Source: Luteimonas abyssi (GTDB taxonomy: Bacteria > Pseudomonadota > Gammaproteobacteria > Xanthomonadales > Xanthomonadaceae). From it: a DNA stretch of 64,000 nucleotides. Under the pieces are notes generated by a model. That model was given only the letters and a program-made list of their open reading frames with translations. It made no database searches and had not been told where the DNA came from. The first letter of the stretch is position 1. Each line of letters opens with the position of its first letter. The stretch is taken from NCBI RefSeq assembly GCF_001482195.1, contig NZ_KQ759763.1:506459-570458 (forward strand), in the 5' to 3' direction. Positions 28,501 through 38,873 of this stretch are shown here, piece after piece. The translations under genes and the position numbers were made by a program.

Positions 28501-31500
28501 CGCCCGGCGTCTCCATCGACAATGCGGTGGTGATCGGCACGCGCGCCGAGGCGACGGCCGAGGACGGCATCGCGGTCGGCCGTGATTCGGTGGCGGCCGG
28601 CATCCGCTCGGCGGCGCAGGGTGTCGACGCGCAAGCGCTCGCCCTGGACGCGATGGCGTACGGCACCGGTGCGTTGGCGAACGGCATCAGCGCGCAGGCC
28701 AGCGGCACCGACGCCCTGGCCTCCGGCGTCAATGCGGTCGCCACGGGCACCGGCAGCCAGGGCCTGGCCGGTAACAGTGTGGCGATCGGTACTGCCGCGA
28801 TCTCGGGCTTCGCCCCGTTGCCTGGCCAGGAGAGCAGCAACGTCAACACGATCGCGATCGGCAACGGCGCGCAGGCCACGTTCCGCGACGCGACCGCGAT
28901 CGGCCGCGCCTCGCGGGCGACCGCCACCGCCGCCGCCGCCTTCGGCGACAGCGCCAACGCCGGCAACGTCGCCGCGCTGGCGCTGGGGCGCAACGCCGCC
29001 GCCAGCGGCAGTTCGTCCATCGCACAGGGCGACGACGCGCGCGCCAGCGGGCTGTCGTCGATCGCCCAGGGCACGGCGTCGCGCGCGCAGGGGCAGGGCG
29101 CGGCCGCGCTCGGCCGCGGCGCGCAGGCGACGCAGACCTCGGCCACCGCGGTCGGCGACGACGCACGCGCCACCGGCATCAATGCGACCGCGGTCGGCCA
29201 TGCGTCGCGCGCGAGCGGCCTCGCGGCGGCGGCCTTCGGCCACGACGCGCAGGCGCTGGCCGAGAACGCGCTGGCGCTCGGTGCGCTCAGCCGCGCCACG
29301 GCGGAAGGCGCGGCGGCGTTCGGCCAGAACGCGCGCGCCACCGGCCTGCATGCGCTGGCCCTGGGCCAGGGCGCACAGGCGACGCACGAGAACGCGGTCG
29401 CGCTGGGCCACAACGCCGCGACCGCCGCGGCGGTGGAGACCGCATTCGCCGAGATCGACGGCGTGCGCTACGACTACGCGGGCGACGCGCCCATCGCCAC
29501 GGTGAGCGTGGGCCGGACGGGCGAGACCCGCACCTTGACCCACCTCGCCGCGGGCCGGGTCGATGCGCAGAGCACCGACGCCGTCAACGGCAGCCAGCTG
29601 TACGCCGCGCACCAGGCGACCGAGGCGGTGGCCGACGATGTCGACACGCTCGGCACCAGTGTGGCCGGCGCGCTCGGCGGGGCCTCCGCCTACGATCCCG
29701 ACACCCATCGCGTCACCGCCGGCCTGACCGTGGGCGGGGCCAGCTACGACAGCGTGCAGAACGCGCTGACCGCGGCATCGGCGGGCTGGAGCGTGAGCGC
29801 GCAGGGTGCCAACGCGACCGAGGTCGGCATCGACAGCGCCACCGGCAACAGCGTCGACCTGCGCAATGCCGACGGCAACATCGTGGTGTCGAAGGCCGAC
29901 GACGACAACACCGTGGTGTTCGACCTGGCCGACCGGATCGCAGTCGAGCGCGTCACCGCGGGTGCGACGGTGCTCGACACCACCGGCGTGGAGGTGACCG
30001 GGACCGCCGGGCGGGTCGCCCAGTTGACCGCCAGCGGGCTGACCGCGAGCGTCGGCGCGAGCACCGTCACGATCGCACCGGGCGCGGTGGCGGTCGGCAA
30101 CGGCGTCCACATCAGCACGCTCTCGCCGACCTCGCTGTCGGTGGGCGGCGCGTTCCCGATCGTGGTGAGCGGCACCAGCGGCACCATCGGCGGGCTGCAG
30201 AACCGCACCTTCGATCCGAACAACTTCACCAGCGGGCGCGCGGCCACCGAGGACCAGCTGGCGCAGGTGCGCAATGCGGTGGACGCGGTCAACGGCGGCT
30301 GGACGGTGGCCGATGCGGAAGGCAGTACCGCCGGTATCGCGCCCGGCGGTGTGGTGACGTTCGAAGGCGACAGCAACATGACGGTCGCGCAGACCGGTGT
30401 CGATCAGGCCGGCGTGGTGGCGATCAGCCTCAACCGGGATCTCGACGTCGATACCGTGACCCTGGGCGGCACCGTGGTGGACGGGCAGGGCATGACGGTG
30501 GAAGACGCGCTCGGCAACAGCACGCGCATCCAGGCCGGCACGCTGATCGCCGACGATGCGGCCGGCAACAGCACGCAGATCGGTGCCGGCAGCCTGACCG
30601 TTGCCGACGCCGCCGGCATCACGTCGGTCGGCGGCGACACGATCACCGTCGGCGGTGCGAGCCCGGTGACGATCGGTGGTGCGAGCGGCACGATCACCGG
30701 TCTGGGCAACCGGACCCTCGACGATGCCGCGTTCGCCGACGGCTCCGGCCGCGCCGCGACGGAAGAGCAATTGCAACTGGTGAGCCGGACCGCGAACGCC
30801 GGCTGGACGGTGACCGATGTCGACGGCAACGCGGCGACCATCGGCCCTGGCGGCACCGTCACGTTCCAGGGTGACGCCAACCTGACGGTCGCGCAGACCG
30901 GCGCCGACCAGGACGGCGTGGTCGCGATCGCGCTCAACCGCGCGCTGGACATCGACAGCCTGAGCGCCGGTGACACCGTGATCGACACGACCGGCGTCGC
31001 GATCGGCACCCGGGTGCGCCTCGGCGACACCGGGCTGACGATCGCCGGCGGCCCGAGTGTGACGGTTGCAGGGCTCGATGCCGGCGGCGCCGTGATCACC
31101 AATGTCGCGGCCGGCTCCAACGACACCGACGCGGTCAACATGGGCCAGCTGCGCGACACCGTCGCCGCGGGCCGGACGCGCTATCACAGCGTGAACTCGA
31201 CCGGCGGCGGCAACGAGAACGGCGACGGCGCCACCGGCGACGATGCGATCGCCTCCGGCAAGGATGCGACCGCACAGGGCGACGAAGCCGTGGCGATCGG
31301 CCTGGGCAGCCGTGCCGCCGGGGACGGTGCGCAGGCGATCGGCTCGGGCGCGCAGGCACTGGGGCTCGACGGTCTCGCCATCGGCCGCGGCGCGGTGAGC
31401 AGCCACGCCAACAGCATCGCGCTGGGTGCGGGCTCGGCCACGACGGTGGGCGCCCGCAGCGGCTACCAGGGCGCCTACGTGGGCACCAGCGATTCGACCG

Positions 31501-32576
31501 GCGAGCTCAACGTCGGCGGGCGGCAGGTGACCGGCATCGCTGCGGGCTCGGCCGCCGACGATGCGGTCAACGTCGGTCAGCTGCAGGCCGGTGTCGATCA
31601 CGCCGTGACCGAGGCCAACCGCCACACCGACACCCGGCTCGATGCGGTGGACGATCGCATCGATCAGGTCGACGGGCGGGTGACCCGCATCGAGGGCGAC
31701 CTGGTCGACATCCGCGGCGACATCACCGACATCCAGGGCGACATCGTCGACATCCGCGGCGACATCACCGCGGTCGGCGATCGCGTCACCGGCATCGAGA
31801 ACGTCGTGGTGGACACCGGCAATCGCCTGGACCAGCTCGAGGCCGGGGCCAGCGGTCCGTTCCGCATCAGTCAGGGCGAGACCTACGTGGCCCCGAACCC
31901 GAGCGGGCGCAATGCGACCGCGGGTGGCAACGGCGCGGTGGCCAGTGGCGACAACGGCGTGGCGATCGGCAACCAGGCCGTGGCCAGCGGTGCGGGCAGC
32001 ACCGCGCTCGGTCAGGGGGCCACGGCGTCGGCGGCCGACAGCACCGCCCTCGGCCAGGGGGCCGTGGCTCGCCACGACAACAGCGTCGCCCTGGGCGCGG
32101 GGTCGCAGACCACGGTCGGCGCCCAGGCCAACTACACCGCGGCCTACGTCGGCAGCAGCCAGTCGACCGGCGAGGTGAACGTGGGTGGACGCACCGTGAC
32201 CGGCGTGGCGCCGGGCGTGGCCGGCACCGACGCGGTGAACGTCAATCAGCTCAATGCCGGCGTCAACCACGCCATCACCGCATCCAACCAGTACACCGAC
32301 GGACGTATCGCCCAGGTCGAGGGCGACATGTGGGCGATCAACCGCGGTTACCGCGGCGCGACCGCCTCGGCGATGGCGATGGCCGGTCTGCCGCAGGCCT
32401 ACCTGCCCGGCAAGAGCATGCTGTCGGTCGGCTTCGGCGGTTACCAGAGCGAGTACGGCATGGCGGTGGGTCTGTCGGGCATCACCGACAACGGCCGCTA
32501 CGTCTACCGGGCCCAGGCCAGCGGCAACACCGCCAGCGAATGGGGCTTTTCCGTCGGCGCCGGCATCCAGTGGTGA
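25548..32576 (+). CDS. Giant trimeric autotransporter adhesin (YadA/Hia type)
   Basis: A 2342-residue type Vc secreted adhesin. Residues 1-24 form an extended signal peptide region (MNRVFRKVWN...HWVVASEFATG), followed by the Sec signal to about 62. The passenger has at least five related beta-rich units with a VTFxGDxNxxVxQTG pattern (from about 64, 195, 1420, 1580, 1745). There are long blocks of YadA-head repeats ending in AIG (about 330-740, 890-1300, 1895-1965, 2120-2190) and DAVNxxQL neck connectors. A coiled-coil stalk lies at about 2040-2100. The last 75 residues are the four-strand YadA anchor ending in Trp. GGAG lies 7 nt upstream of ATG 25548. Predicted role: adhesion and autoaggregation at the cell surface. 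Its partner may be the downstream BamE-like lipoprotein. Confidence 0.95.
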   Translation: MNRVFRKVWNTRLAHWVVASEFATGDTPARVIAATTTAPRPQPLASALLVLCAASLALPAAAQEFTVTDGTTPASVAPGDTVTFRGDDNIGVRQTGSDGDAVVEITLDPDLAVDSVSAGATRLDTTGVAIGPNAFLGADGLTLGAGAPSLTTSGIDAGDLVIGGVARGTAADHAVNLAQLQDVQAQAAAGWNATVGAETRNIGPDGRVTFVGDDNVRVSLGGTDDAASVQIGLAPDVAVTSLTAGATRVSDAGVAIGAATLGATGLTVAGGPSVTGAGIDAGGLQIGDVADGLVAANSQQAVTGHQLYMLREELFADGIGVKYFHANSVAEDSQAVGQESVAIGPNTVSNGASSLAAGNGASTTEGATGSVAVGQGARAGTPAPGAQRVDGVGAVAIGRNAVSAGNSTLAIGDGAGVTSEFVDHALVIGSGARVNGTASSQALAIGRQAAASGTSATAIGHLASASGAATLALGRSAVATGASTLAIGDGARIESTSINQALAVGSNARVSGAFSSQALAIGNQAHASAASATAVGASAFASGASSIAIGQASANSANAIALGTGALGGSPDGIALGTGAGVGTNGSSAGDRTSHIAIGTRAGTGVEGNQTVALGYEAGRSVVGDYNVAVGPQAGSNLRGDENVSIGFQANLGAGEIDRATAVGASTRAERDAVAFGYRANAVGVGGIAVGSESIAQADGVALGRNAGASGGSVALGFNSVAEEADAQGAGFLTGDIHSAGTVVSVGATPVDGGRAALRRRVVNVADGAQGHDAVNVNQLRAAQEATANLVSPNLIVNPDGTYGGYVIDLVDADGVTQRYTSVEGALRAVSSGEVNVGLPANAVVYNGDGSITLNAPAGAANQAVSLGQMNAAIDQNTARYYSINSADAANRDNAGASGADAIAIGPQADADGVSSLAVGHQARALGDESVALGYNVAALSANATAIGNGSQVYDEGGVALGQRAISRGLNSVVIGTGAEADPKSPGVSIDNAVVIGTRAEATAEDGIAVGRDSVAAGIRSAAQGVDAQALALDAMAYGTGALANGISAQASGTDALASGVNAVATGTGSQGLAGNSVAIGTAAISGFAPLPGQESSNVNTIAIGNGAQATFRDATAIGRASRATATAAAAFGDSANAGNVAALALGRNAAASGSSSIAQGDDARASGLSSIAQGTASRAQGQGAAALGRGAQATQTSATAVGDDARATGINATAVGHASRASGLAAAAFGHDAQALAENALALGALSRATAEGAAAFGQNARATGLHALALGQGAQATHENAVALGHNAATAAAVETAFAEIDGVRYDYAGDAPIATVSVGRTGETRTLTHLAAGRVDAQSTDAVNGSQLYAAHQATEAVADDVDTLGTSVAGALGGASAYDPDTHRVTAGLTVGGASYDSVQNALTAASAGWSVSAQGANATEVGIDSATGNSVDLRNADGNIVVSKADDDNTVVFDLADRIAVERVTAGATVLDTTGVEVTGTAGRVAQLTASGLTASVGASTVTIAPGAVAVGNGVHISTLSPTSLSVGGAFPIVVSGTSGTIGGLQNRTFDPNNFTSGRAATEDQLAQVRNAVDAVNGGWTVADAEGSTAGIAPGGVVTFEGDSNMTVAQTGVDQAGVVAISLNRDLDVDTVTLGGTVVDGQGMTVEDALGNSTRIQAGTLIADDAAGNSTQIGAGSLTVADAAGITSVGGDTITVGGASPVTIGGASGTITGLGNRTLDDAAFADGSGRAATEEQLQLVSRTANAGWTVTDVDGNAATIGPGGTVTFQGDANLTVAQTGADQDGVVAIALNRALDIDSLSAGDTVIDTTGVAIGTRVRLGDTGLTIAGGPSVTVAGLDAGGAVITNVAAGSNDTDAVNMGQLRDTVAAGRTRYHSVNSTGGGNENGDGATGDDAIASGKDATAQGDEAVAIGLGSRAAGDGAQAIGSGAQALGLDGLAIGRGAVSSHANSIALGAGSATTVGARSGYQGAYVGTSDSTGELNVGGRQVTGIAAGSAADDAVNVGQLQAGVDHAVTEANRHTDTRLDAVDDRIDQVDGRVTRIEGDLVDIRGDITDIQGDIVDIRGDITAVGDRVTGIENVVVDTGNRLDQLEAGASGPFRISQGETYVAPNPSGRNATAGGNGAVASGDNGVAIGNQAVASGAGSTALGQGATASAADSTALGQGAVARHDNSVALGAGSQTTVGAQANYTAAYVGSSQSTGEVNVGGRTVTGVAPGVAGTDAVNVNQLNAGVNHAITASNQYTDGRIAQVEGDMWAINRGYRGATASAMAMAGLPQAYLPGKSMLSVGFGGYQSEYGMAVGLSGITDNGRYVYRAQASGNTASEWGFSVGAGIQW
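31704..31769 (+). repeat. 42-bp direct repeat encoding two heptads of the adhesin stalk
   Basis: The same 24-nt stretch beginning GTCGACATCCGCGGCGACAT occurs at 31704-31727 and 31746-31769, offset by exactly 42 bp (14 residues, two heptads). It encodes DIRGDIT-type units in the coiled coil. The perfect nucleotide identity suggests recent duplication or gene conversion within the stalk. Confidence 0.85.
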
Positions 32577-32581
32577 TCCCC

Positions 32582-32611
32582 CGCGGGCCCGGCGGATGCG
32601 CCGGGCCCGCG
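32582..32611 (+). terminator. 13-bp GC hairpin after the adhesin gene
   Basis: CGCGGGCCCGGCG (32582-32594) and CGCCGGGCCCGCG (32599-32611) pair perfectly around a GATG loop, 5 nt past the adhesin stop. There is no T tract. It may terminate most transcripts or protect the 3' end of the adhesin mRNA, and so set the ratio of adhesin to lipoprotein. Confidence 0.6.
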
Positions 32612-32682
32612 CCTCGACCCAGGGAAGCGGTCGTGCCGCTTCCGATGCCTTCGGGCGCATTCCCATGCAGAGAACCGACACC

Positions 32683-33111
32683 ATGAATATCCCCAAGATT
32701 GCCCGACTCACCGGCCTGGCCCTGGTCGCGACCGCAGCGGCCGGCCTGCTGGCCGCGTGCGGGACGCGCCACGTCAGCCGCGACATCTCTCCCGACGGCG
32801 TCGCCGCCGAGGTCGTCTTCCCCGACCCCGCACATGCGTTCTTGGCCGGGGGGACGTTCCCCGATCCCGACGCGTTGCGCCGTATCGGTCCGGGCGTCAC
32901 CAAGGACCAGCTCTACCAGGCGCTCGGCCGGCCGCATTTCCGCGAAGGGCTGATCGGCGTGCGCGAATGGGACTACCTGTTCCAGTTCCGCACCGCCGAC
33001 GGCGTGGTCACCTGCCAGTACAAGGTGATCTTCGATCGCGACTACCGCGGGCAGCGTTTCCATTGGCTGCCGGAGCATTGCCTCGAAGCGGTGATGCCGG
33101 CCGACGCGTAG
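32683..33111 (+). CDS. BamE (SmpA/OmlA)-like lipoprotein next to adhesin
   Basis: A 142-residue lipoprotein. Lipobox LAAC places the acylated cysteine at residue 26. The domain at about 60-135 resembles the BamE/SmpA-OmlA fold: FPDPDALRRIGPGVTKDQLYQALGRPHF is the pattern of a helix pair leading to YLFQFRTADG strands. Two further cysteines (TCQYK, EHC) may form a disulfide. The gene follows the adhesin after a 106-nt gap with a strong hairpin. BamE-like domains occur in adhesin partner proteins such as TpgA (my recollection), so a role in adhesin export or anchoring is plausible; a housekeeping BamE is normally near fur, not here. Confidence 0.78.
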   Translation: MNIPKIARLTGLALVATAAAGLLAACGTRHVSRDISPDGVAAEVVFPDPAHAFLAGGTFPDPDALRRIGPGVTKDQLYQALGRPHFREGLIGVREWDYLFQFRTADGVVTCQYKVIFDRDYRGQRFHWLPEHCLEAVMPADA

Positions 33112-33118
33112 CCGCATC

Positions 33119-33158
33119 GGTGCCGGCCCGTCGCCGGCACCTTCTCGTCGCATTCTTT
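33119..33158 (+). terminator. Rho-independent terminator after the BamE-like gene
   Basis: GGTGCCGGC (33119-33127), loop CCGTC, GCCGGCACC (33133-33141) form a perfect 9-bp stem followed by the T-rich TTCTCGTCGCATTCTTT. It ends the adhesin-lipoprotein unit ahead of convergent recQ. Confidence 0.7.
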
Positions 33159-33184
33159 GCGCGCCGAGCGGCGGGTCACGGCGC

Positions 33185-35029
<1,845 letters not shown>

Positions 35030-35152
35030 GGCGGACAGGATACCGCCGCGCGCCCGGATTCCGGGGCCGGAGTCGCCCTTGCCGAGGTCGGGCGAGTGGC
35101 GGACGCGGTGTGGGGGAATCCCTGCCTGCGGGTTGCAGGGAGGTCGTATCCA

Positions 35153-35183
35153 CGGCCCCGGCGCGGGTCGGGCGCCGGGGCCG
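35153..35183 (-). terminator. 12-bp hairpin after the 88-residue secreted protein gene
   Basis: CGGCCCCGGCGC (35153-35164), a 7-nt loop, GCGCCGGGGCCG (35172-35183) pair perfectly. On the minus strand it lies 7 nt past the stop codon at 35191. No T tract follows. Confidence 0.5.
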
Positions 35184-35190
35184 CAGCGGC

Positions 35191-35457
35191 TCACATTTCG
35201 ATGATCGGACCGCCCGGGTCCGGCGACGGACAGTTGCCCGATTCGCACATGCCCAGGAAACGCCAGGCGCCGCCCCGGCACTGGTAGGCGAAGAACACGT
35301 TGGGGGTCGCCGGGTCCGCGACGGCGTGGAACATGTGGCCTTCGGTCTCCGTCGTGCAGGCATAGGTCGGCTCTGTGGCGAGCGCCGATGTCGAGCCCAG
35401 TCCCATGGCGGCGGCGGTCAGGGCGATCGCGGCTCCGATTCGAAACGATCCAGTCAT
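35191..35457 (-). CDS. Small secreted protein of 88 residues, function unknown
   Basis: An 88-residue exported protein. The signal peptide runs to about residue 27 (SALA-TEP). The mature part is only about 61 residues with four cysteines (YAC, YQC, MCE, NCP), an aromatic-rich core ([13 protein letters not shown]) and a Pro/Gly-rich tail. GGAGAG lies 6 nt upstream of ATG 35457. I do not recognise the family. Separate from recQ (161 nt) and from the upstream carrier gene (362 nt), so probably monocistronic. Confidence 0.65.
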   Translation of the reverse strand: MTGSFRIGAAIALTAAAMGLGSTSALATEPTYACTTETEGHMFHAVADPATPNVFFAYQCRGGAWRFLGMCESGNCPSPDPGGPIIEM

Positions 35458-35819
35458 GATGTCTCTCCATTGGTCGCCGCCGGACGCGTGCCCGCATGGG
35501 CACGAGCGACGGCGCCGGGCGCCGGTACGATCAACGCGTGCCCGGACCCGCAAGGAGGTGGCGGCGGCCTCCCCGAACCGTCGTGCGTCCGACGCTAGCA
35601 TCCGCCGCTGCGGCGCGACGCATGGCCGGGATCACCGACGCGCAGGGCTGTGACCGTTATCACGAACCGTCGCCCGCGGGGGCGGCGACACGGGGGAGCC
35701 GGGTGGCGCACCGGCCTGCGTCCGGACGCGACGGCGGCTGCATGCCGGTGCGCGTCCGATCACCACGCGTGTGCAGGCGAGGGGTGTGTCTATGGCGACA
35801 GGCCGTGGCCGGCCGCGGT
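35458..35819. other. Intergenic region, no gene seen
   Basis: About 360 bp between two minus-strand genes. It should hold the promoter of the 88-residue protein gene. A short hairpin CGTGCCC-GCAT-GGGCACG lies around 35486-35503. No convincing coding sequence or RNA gene was found. Confidence 0.55.
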
Positions 35820-37196
35820 TCACGCGTAGCCGATCCAGACCGCGATCACCAGCGCGAGCGCGGACGCGAGCATCAGTTTGACCATCAGCGGCCAGGCGAA
35901 CCGGAACCAGCGGTCGTAGGGCACGCCGGCCATGCCCAGGATCGCCATCAGCACGATGTTGGTGGGCAGGATCAGATTGGCGAAACCGTCGCCGAACTGG
36001 AACGCGAGCACCGCGACCTGGCGCTCGATGCCGGCCACATCGGCCAGCGGCGTCATGATCGGCATCGTGGCGAAGGCCTGGCCCGAGCCCGACGGGATGA
36101 AGAAATTGATGAAGGTCTGCATCACCAGCATGCCGACCGCCGACAGCTCCGGTCCCAGTCGCGACAGCGGCATCGAGGCGGCATGCACCAGGGTGTGCAG
36201 CACCTGGCCGTCCTCCAGGAGCAGGGCGATCGAACGCGCGAAGCCGACCAGCAAGGCCACCACGGCGAGTTCCGCGGCGCCGGAGGCGAACCGTTTCGCG
36301 GTCTCGTCGACGCCGAGTCGGCCGACCAGACCGGCGGCCAGGGCCACCACCAGCCACAGCGCGCCGAGTTCGGTCAGATACCAGCCGTGCTGCGAGATGC
36401 CGTAGACCATGGCCGCCACGGCGGCCAGCACGATCAGCGCGATCAGCGCATGCCGCCGCTCGAACGGCGTCTGTGCGGTGGCTTCGGGAGCGGGCGTGTC
36501 CACGCCGACCATCAGGCTCTTGCCCGGATCGGCCGCCACCCGGCGCGCGTAGCGCCAGACGTGGTGCGCGGAAATCAGCACGAAGGGTGCGAACAGCGCG
36601 AGCCGGTAGCCGATGCCCGACGTCGGCGGCAGCTCGGCGATTTCCTGCGCCACCAGCACGGTATACGGATTGGTCCACGCCACGCCGTAGCCCACCGCAT
36701 AGCCGCCGATCATGATCCCCATCGCGGTCATCGCATCCAGCCGCATCGCCACGCACAGGCCGACCAGCACCGCGGCGAACGGAATGTATTCCGTCGATAC
36801 GCCCAGCGTGCCAGAGCCTGCGGCGAACGCGGCGGTGCCGAGCAGGATGAGCACACCGGGCTTGCTGCCGATGGTGCGCAGCAGCCAGCCGAGCAGGGCA
36901 TCGATCAGACCGGTGGCGCGCAGCACGGCGATGGCGCCACCGACGATGAGCAGGAAGAAGATGATCGCCTGCGAATCGGCCAGCGCCCGCGGCACCGCGG
37001 TGAACAGCGCCGCCGGCGACAGCCGGACGCGTTCGTCGTGCACGGCGTAGCTGCCGGGCACCACCATCATCCGCCCGGTCTCGTCCGGTGCGGTCTGGAA
37101 ACTGCCCTGGGGCAGCAGCCAGGTCGCGACCAGCGCCGCGATCATGATCAGGAACAGCAGGACGAGGGTGTGGGGAATACGGAAGCGGGAAGTCAC
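35820..37196 (-). CDS. YfcC family membrane carrier (DcuC/AbgT-like)
   Basis: A 458-residue integral membrane protein with about twelve hydrophobic segments. The diagnostic motif NFFIPSGSGQAFATMPIMTP, near residue 355, is the hairpin signature of the YfcC/C4-dicarboxylate carrier group in the ion-transporter superfamily. The N-terminus SRFRIPHTLVLLFLIM is typical. Family members are predicted importers of amino acids, peptides or dicarboxylates; the substrate is not deducible. A GTG at 37196 is taken as start because it begins just before the conserved RIPHT; an in-frame ATG at 37232 would add 12 residues. Divergent from the MFS gene at 37305. Confidence 0.88.
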   Translation of the reverse strand: MTSRFRIPHTLVLLFLIMIAALVATWLLPQGSFQTAPDETGRMMVVPGSYAVHDERVRLSPAALFTAVPRALADSQAIIFFLLIVGGAIAVLRATGLIDALLGWLLRTIGSKPGVLILLGTAAFAAGSGTLGVSTEYIPFAAVLVGLCVAMRLDAMTAMGIMIGGYAVGYGVAWTNPYTVLVAQEIAELPPTSGIGYRLALFAPFVLISAHHVWRYARRVAADPGKSLMVGVDTPAPEATAQTPFERRHALIALIVLAAVAAMVYGISQHGWYLTELGALWLVVALAAGLVGRLGVDETAKRFASGAAELAVVALLVGFARSIALLLEDGQVLHTLVHAASMPLSRLGPELSAVGMLVMQTFINFFIPSGSGQAFATMPIMTPLADVAGIERQVAVLAFQFGDGFANLILPTNIVLMAILGMAGVPYDRWFRFAWPLMVKLMLASALALVIAVWIGYA

Positions 37197-37304
37197 TGCA
37201 AGCAGGGTCCGGGCGCTGGATCGGCCCCGCATGCTACTGCAAGGCGCAGCGCGGCTGCCGGCGTGTAGAGTCGTGGCCTGGGCCGATAGCCGCGACGATC
37301 CGCA

Positions 37305-38657
37305 ATGACGACGACCGCCACCGCCACCGCACCCCTGCCGCGTCCGTCGGCCTCGCAACGCTGGCTGGTGCTGGTGTTGGTCAGCCTGGCCATGTTCGGC
37401 AATTACTACGTCTACGACGCGCTGAACCCGGTCATCGACCTGATGCGCACGCAGGAGGGCTTCAGTTACCGGCAGATCGGCATGCTGTCCACGGCGTACA
37501 ACGTCGCGGCCTTGCTGGTGCTGCTGGCCGGCGGCTACATCATCGACCGCTGGGGCACCAAGCGTGCGATCACCGTGTTCGCGCTGATCTGCCTGGCCGC
37601 CGCGGCGACCACCGCGGCCGCGGCGCGCTACGAAACCGTACTGGCCGGCCGTTTCATGCTCGGGCTGGGTGCGGAACCGCTCATCGTCGCGGCGACCACG
37701 GTGTTGGCGAAATGGTTCAAGGGCAAGGAACTGAGCTTCGCGTTCGGCATCAACCTGTCGATCTCGCGACTGGGCTCGGCCTCGGCGGACTGGTCGACCT
37801 CGTTCGCCAGTCCGCTGTACGCCAACTGGCAGGACCCGCTGTGGCTGGCTACGGGTGTGGCCGGTGCGGCGGTGGGTGCGGCGCTGCTGTACTGGCTGAT
37901 GGAGCGACGCGCCGAAGGCCGCCTCGATCTCGGCGCGCCGCCGGAGACCGACAAGCTCGAACTCAAGCGGCTGTACGCGTTCAGCGCGTCGTACTGGTAC
38001 ATCGTGGCCTTGTGCGTCGTGTTCTACTCGACGGTCTTCCCGTTCCGCACGTTCGCCATCGATTACTTCCAGCAGGCCCACGGGCTCGACCGCGAAGCGG
38101 CCGGGCTGCTCAGCAGCCTGTTGCCGCTGGCGGCGATCTTCGCCACGCCGCTGTTCGGGCTCTGGGTGGATCGGGTGGGGCGGCGCTCGCTGTTCATGGC
38201 GGTCGGTTCGCTGGTGATGCTGCCGCTGTTCCTGCTGGTGACGTACCTGCCGCCGGGGCCGGCCGTGACGATCGCCATCCCCTTCATCGGCGGTGCGCAG
38301 GTGCCGTTGACGTTGCTGGTGGTGATGCTGTTGCTGGGCGGGGTGTTCTCGCTGATCCCGGCGGTGATGTGGCCCTCGGTGGCCTACATCGTCGACGCGC
38401 GCCGGCTGGGTTCGGCGTACGCCCTGATGACGTTTTGCCAGCAGCTCGGCTGGGCGGTGGTGCCGTTGGTGGTCGGCCTGCTCAACGACCGCTTCCTGGC
38501 CGGGCCCGCGCATCCGGGCGGCTATGCGCCGGGGATGTGGTTTTACACCGCGCTGTCGTTGCTGGGATTGTGGTTCGCCTATCTGTTGTGGCGCACCGAG
38601 TCCGGCCCAGGAGGGCACGGACTGGAACGGCTGACGGTCCACAACGCGCCGGGCTGA
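37305..38657 (+). CDS. Major facilitator superfamily transporter
   Basis: A 450-residue protein with twelve predicted membrane segments. The loop between segments 2 and 3 has the MFS A-motif form GGYIIDRWGTKRA (about 75-87), and the equivalent second-half loop reads GLWVDRVGRRS (about 283-293). The fold resembles the MFSD1-like/ predicted organic-acid transporter group. Divergently placed 108 bp from the YfcC-type carrier, so the two transporters may share regulation. The substrate is unknown. Confidence 0.88.
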   Translation: MTTTATATAPLPRPSASQRWLVLVLVSLAMFGNYYVYDALNPVIDLMRTQEGFSYRQIGMLSTAYNVAALLVLLAGGYIIDRWGTKRAITVFALICLAAAATTAAAARYETVLAGRFMLGLGAEPLIVAATTVLAKWFKGKELSFAFGINLSISRLGSASADWSTSFASPLYANWQDPLWLATGVAGAAVGAALLYWLMERRAEGRLDLGAPPETDKLELKRLYAFSASYWYIVALCVVFYSTVFPFRTFAIDYFQQAHGLDREAAGLLSSLLPLAAIFATPLFGLWVDRVGRRSLFMAVGSLVMLPLFLLVTYLPPGPAVTIAIPFIGGAQVPLTLLVVMLLLGGVFSLIPAVMWPSVAYIVDARRLGSAYALMTFCQQLGWAVVPLVVGLLNDRFLAGPAHPGGYAPGMWFYTALSLLGLWFAYLLWRTESGPGGHGLERLTVHNAPG

Positions 38658-38873
38658 GCCGGGTTCCGCATCGCCTGCCGCGAGGGTCCGCACCGGAACG
38701 CATTCCGGGGCGTGCGTTTGCCGCTCCGCCGGTGGGCCGGATCGAGGCCGCGTCCCGATCGCGTCCTCGCCATGGCCGCCCTCGTTCTCGCGGTACGTCC
38801 TGACCCGGGATGAAGCGCCGCGTGCGCGGAATGCCGTGGACACGCCCCGTCGTGAGACGTCCTTGCCGGCGGG

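Noticed and set aside
25494..32903. An open frame of over 2400 codons antisense to the adhesin gene
   Set aside because: It mirrors the adhesin through third-position GC bias, has no ribosome binding site, and its translation is His/Arg/Asp-rich without recognizable domains. The plus strand has an intact signal peptide and membrane anchor.
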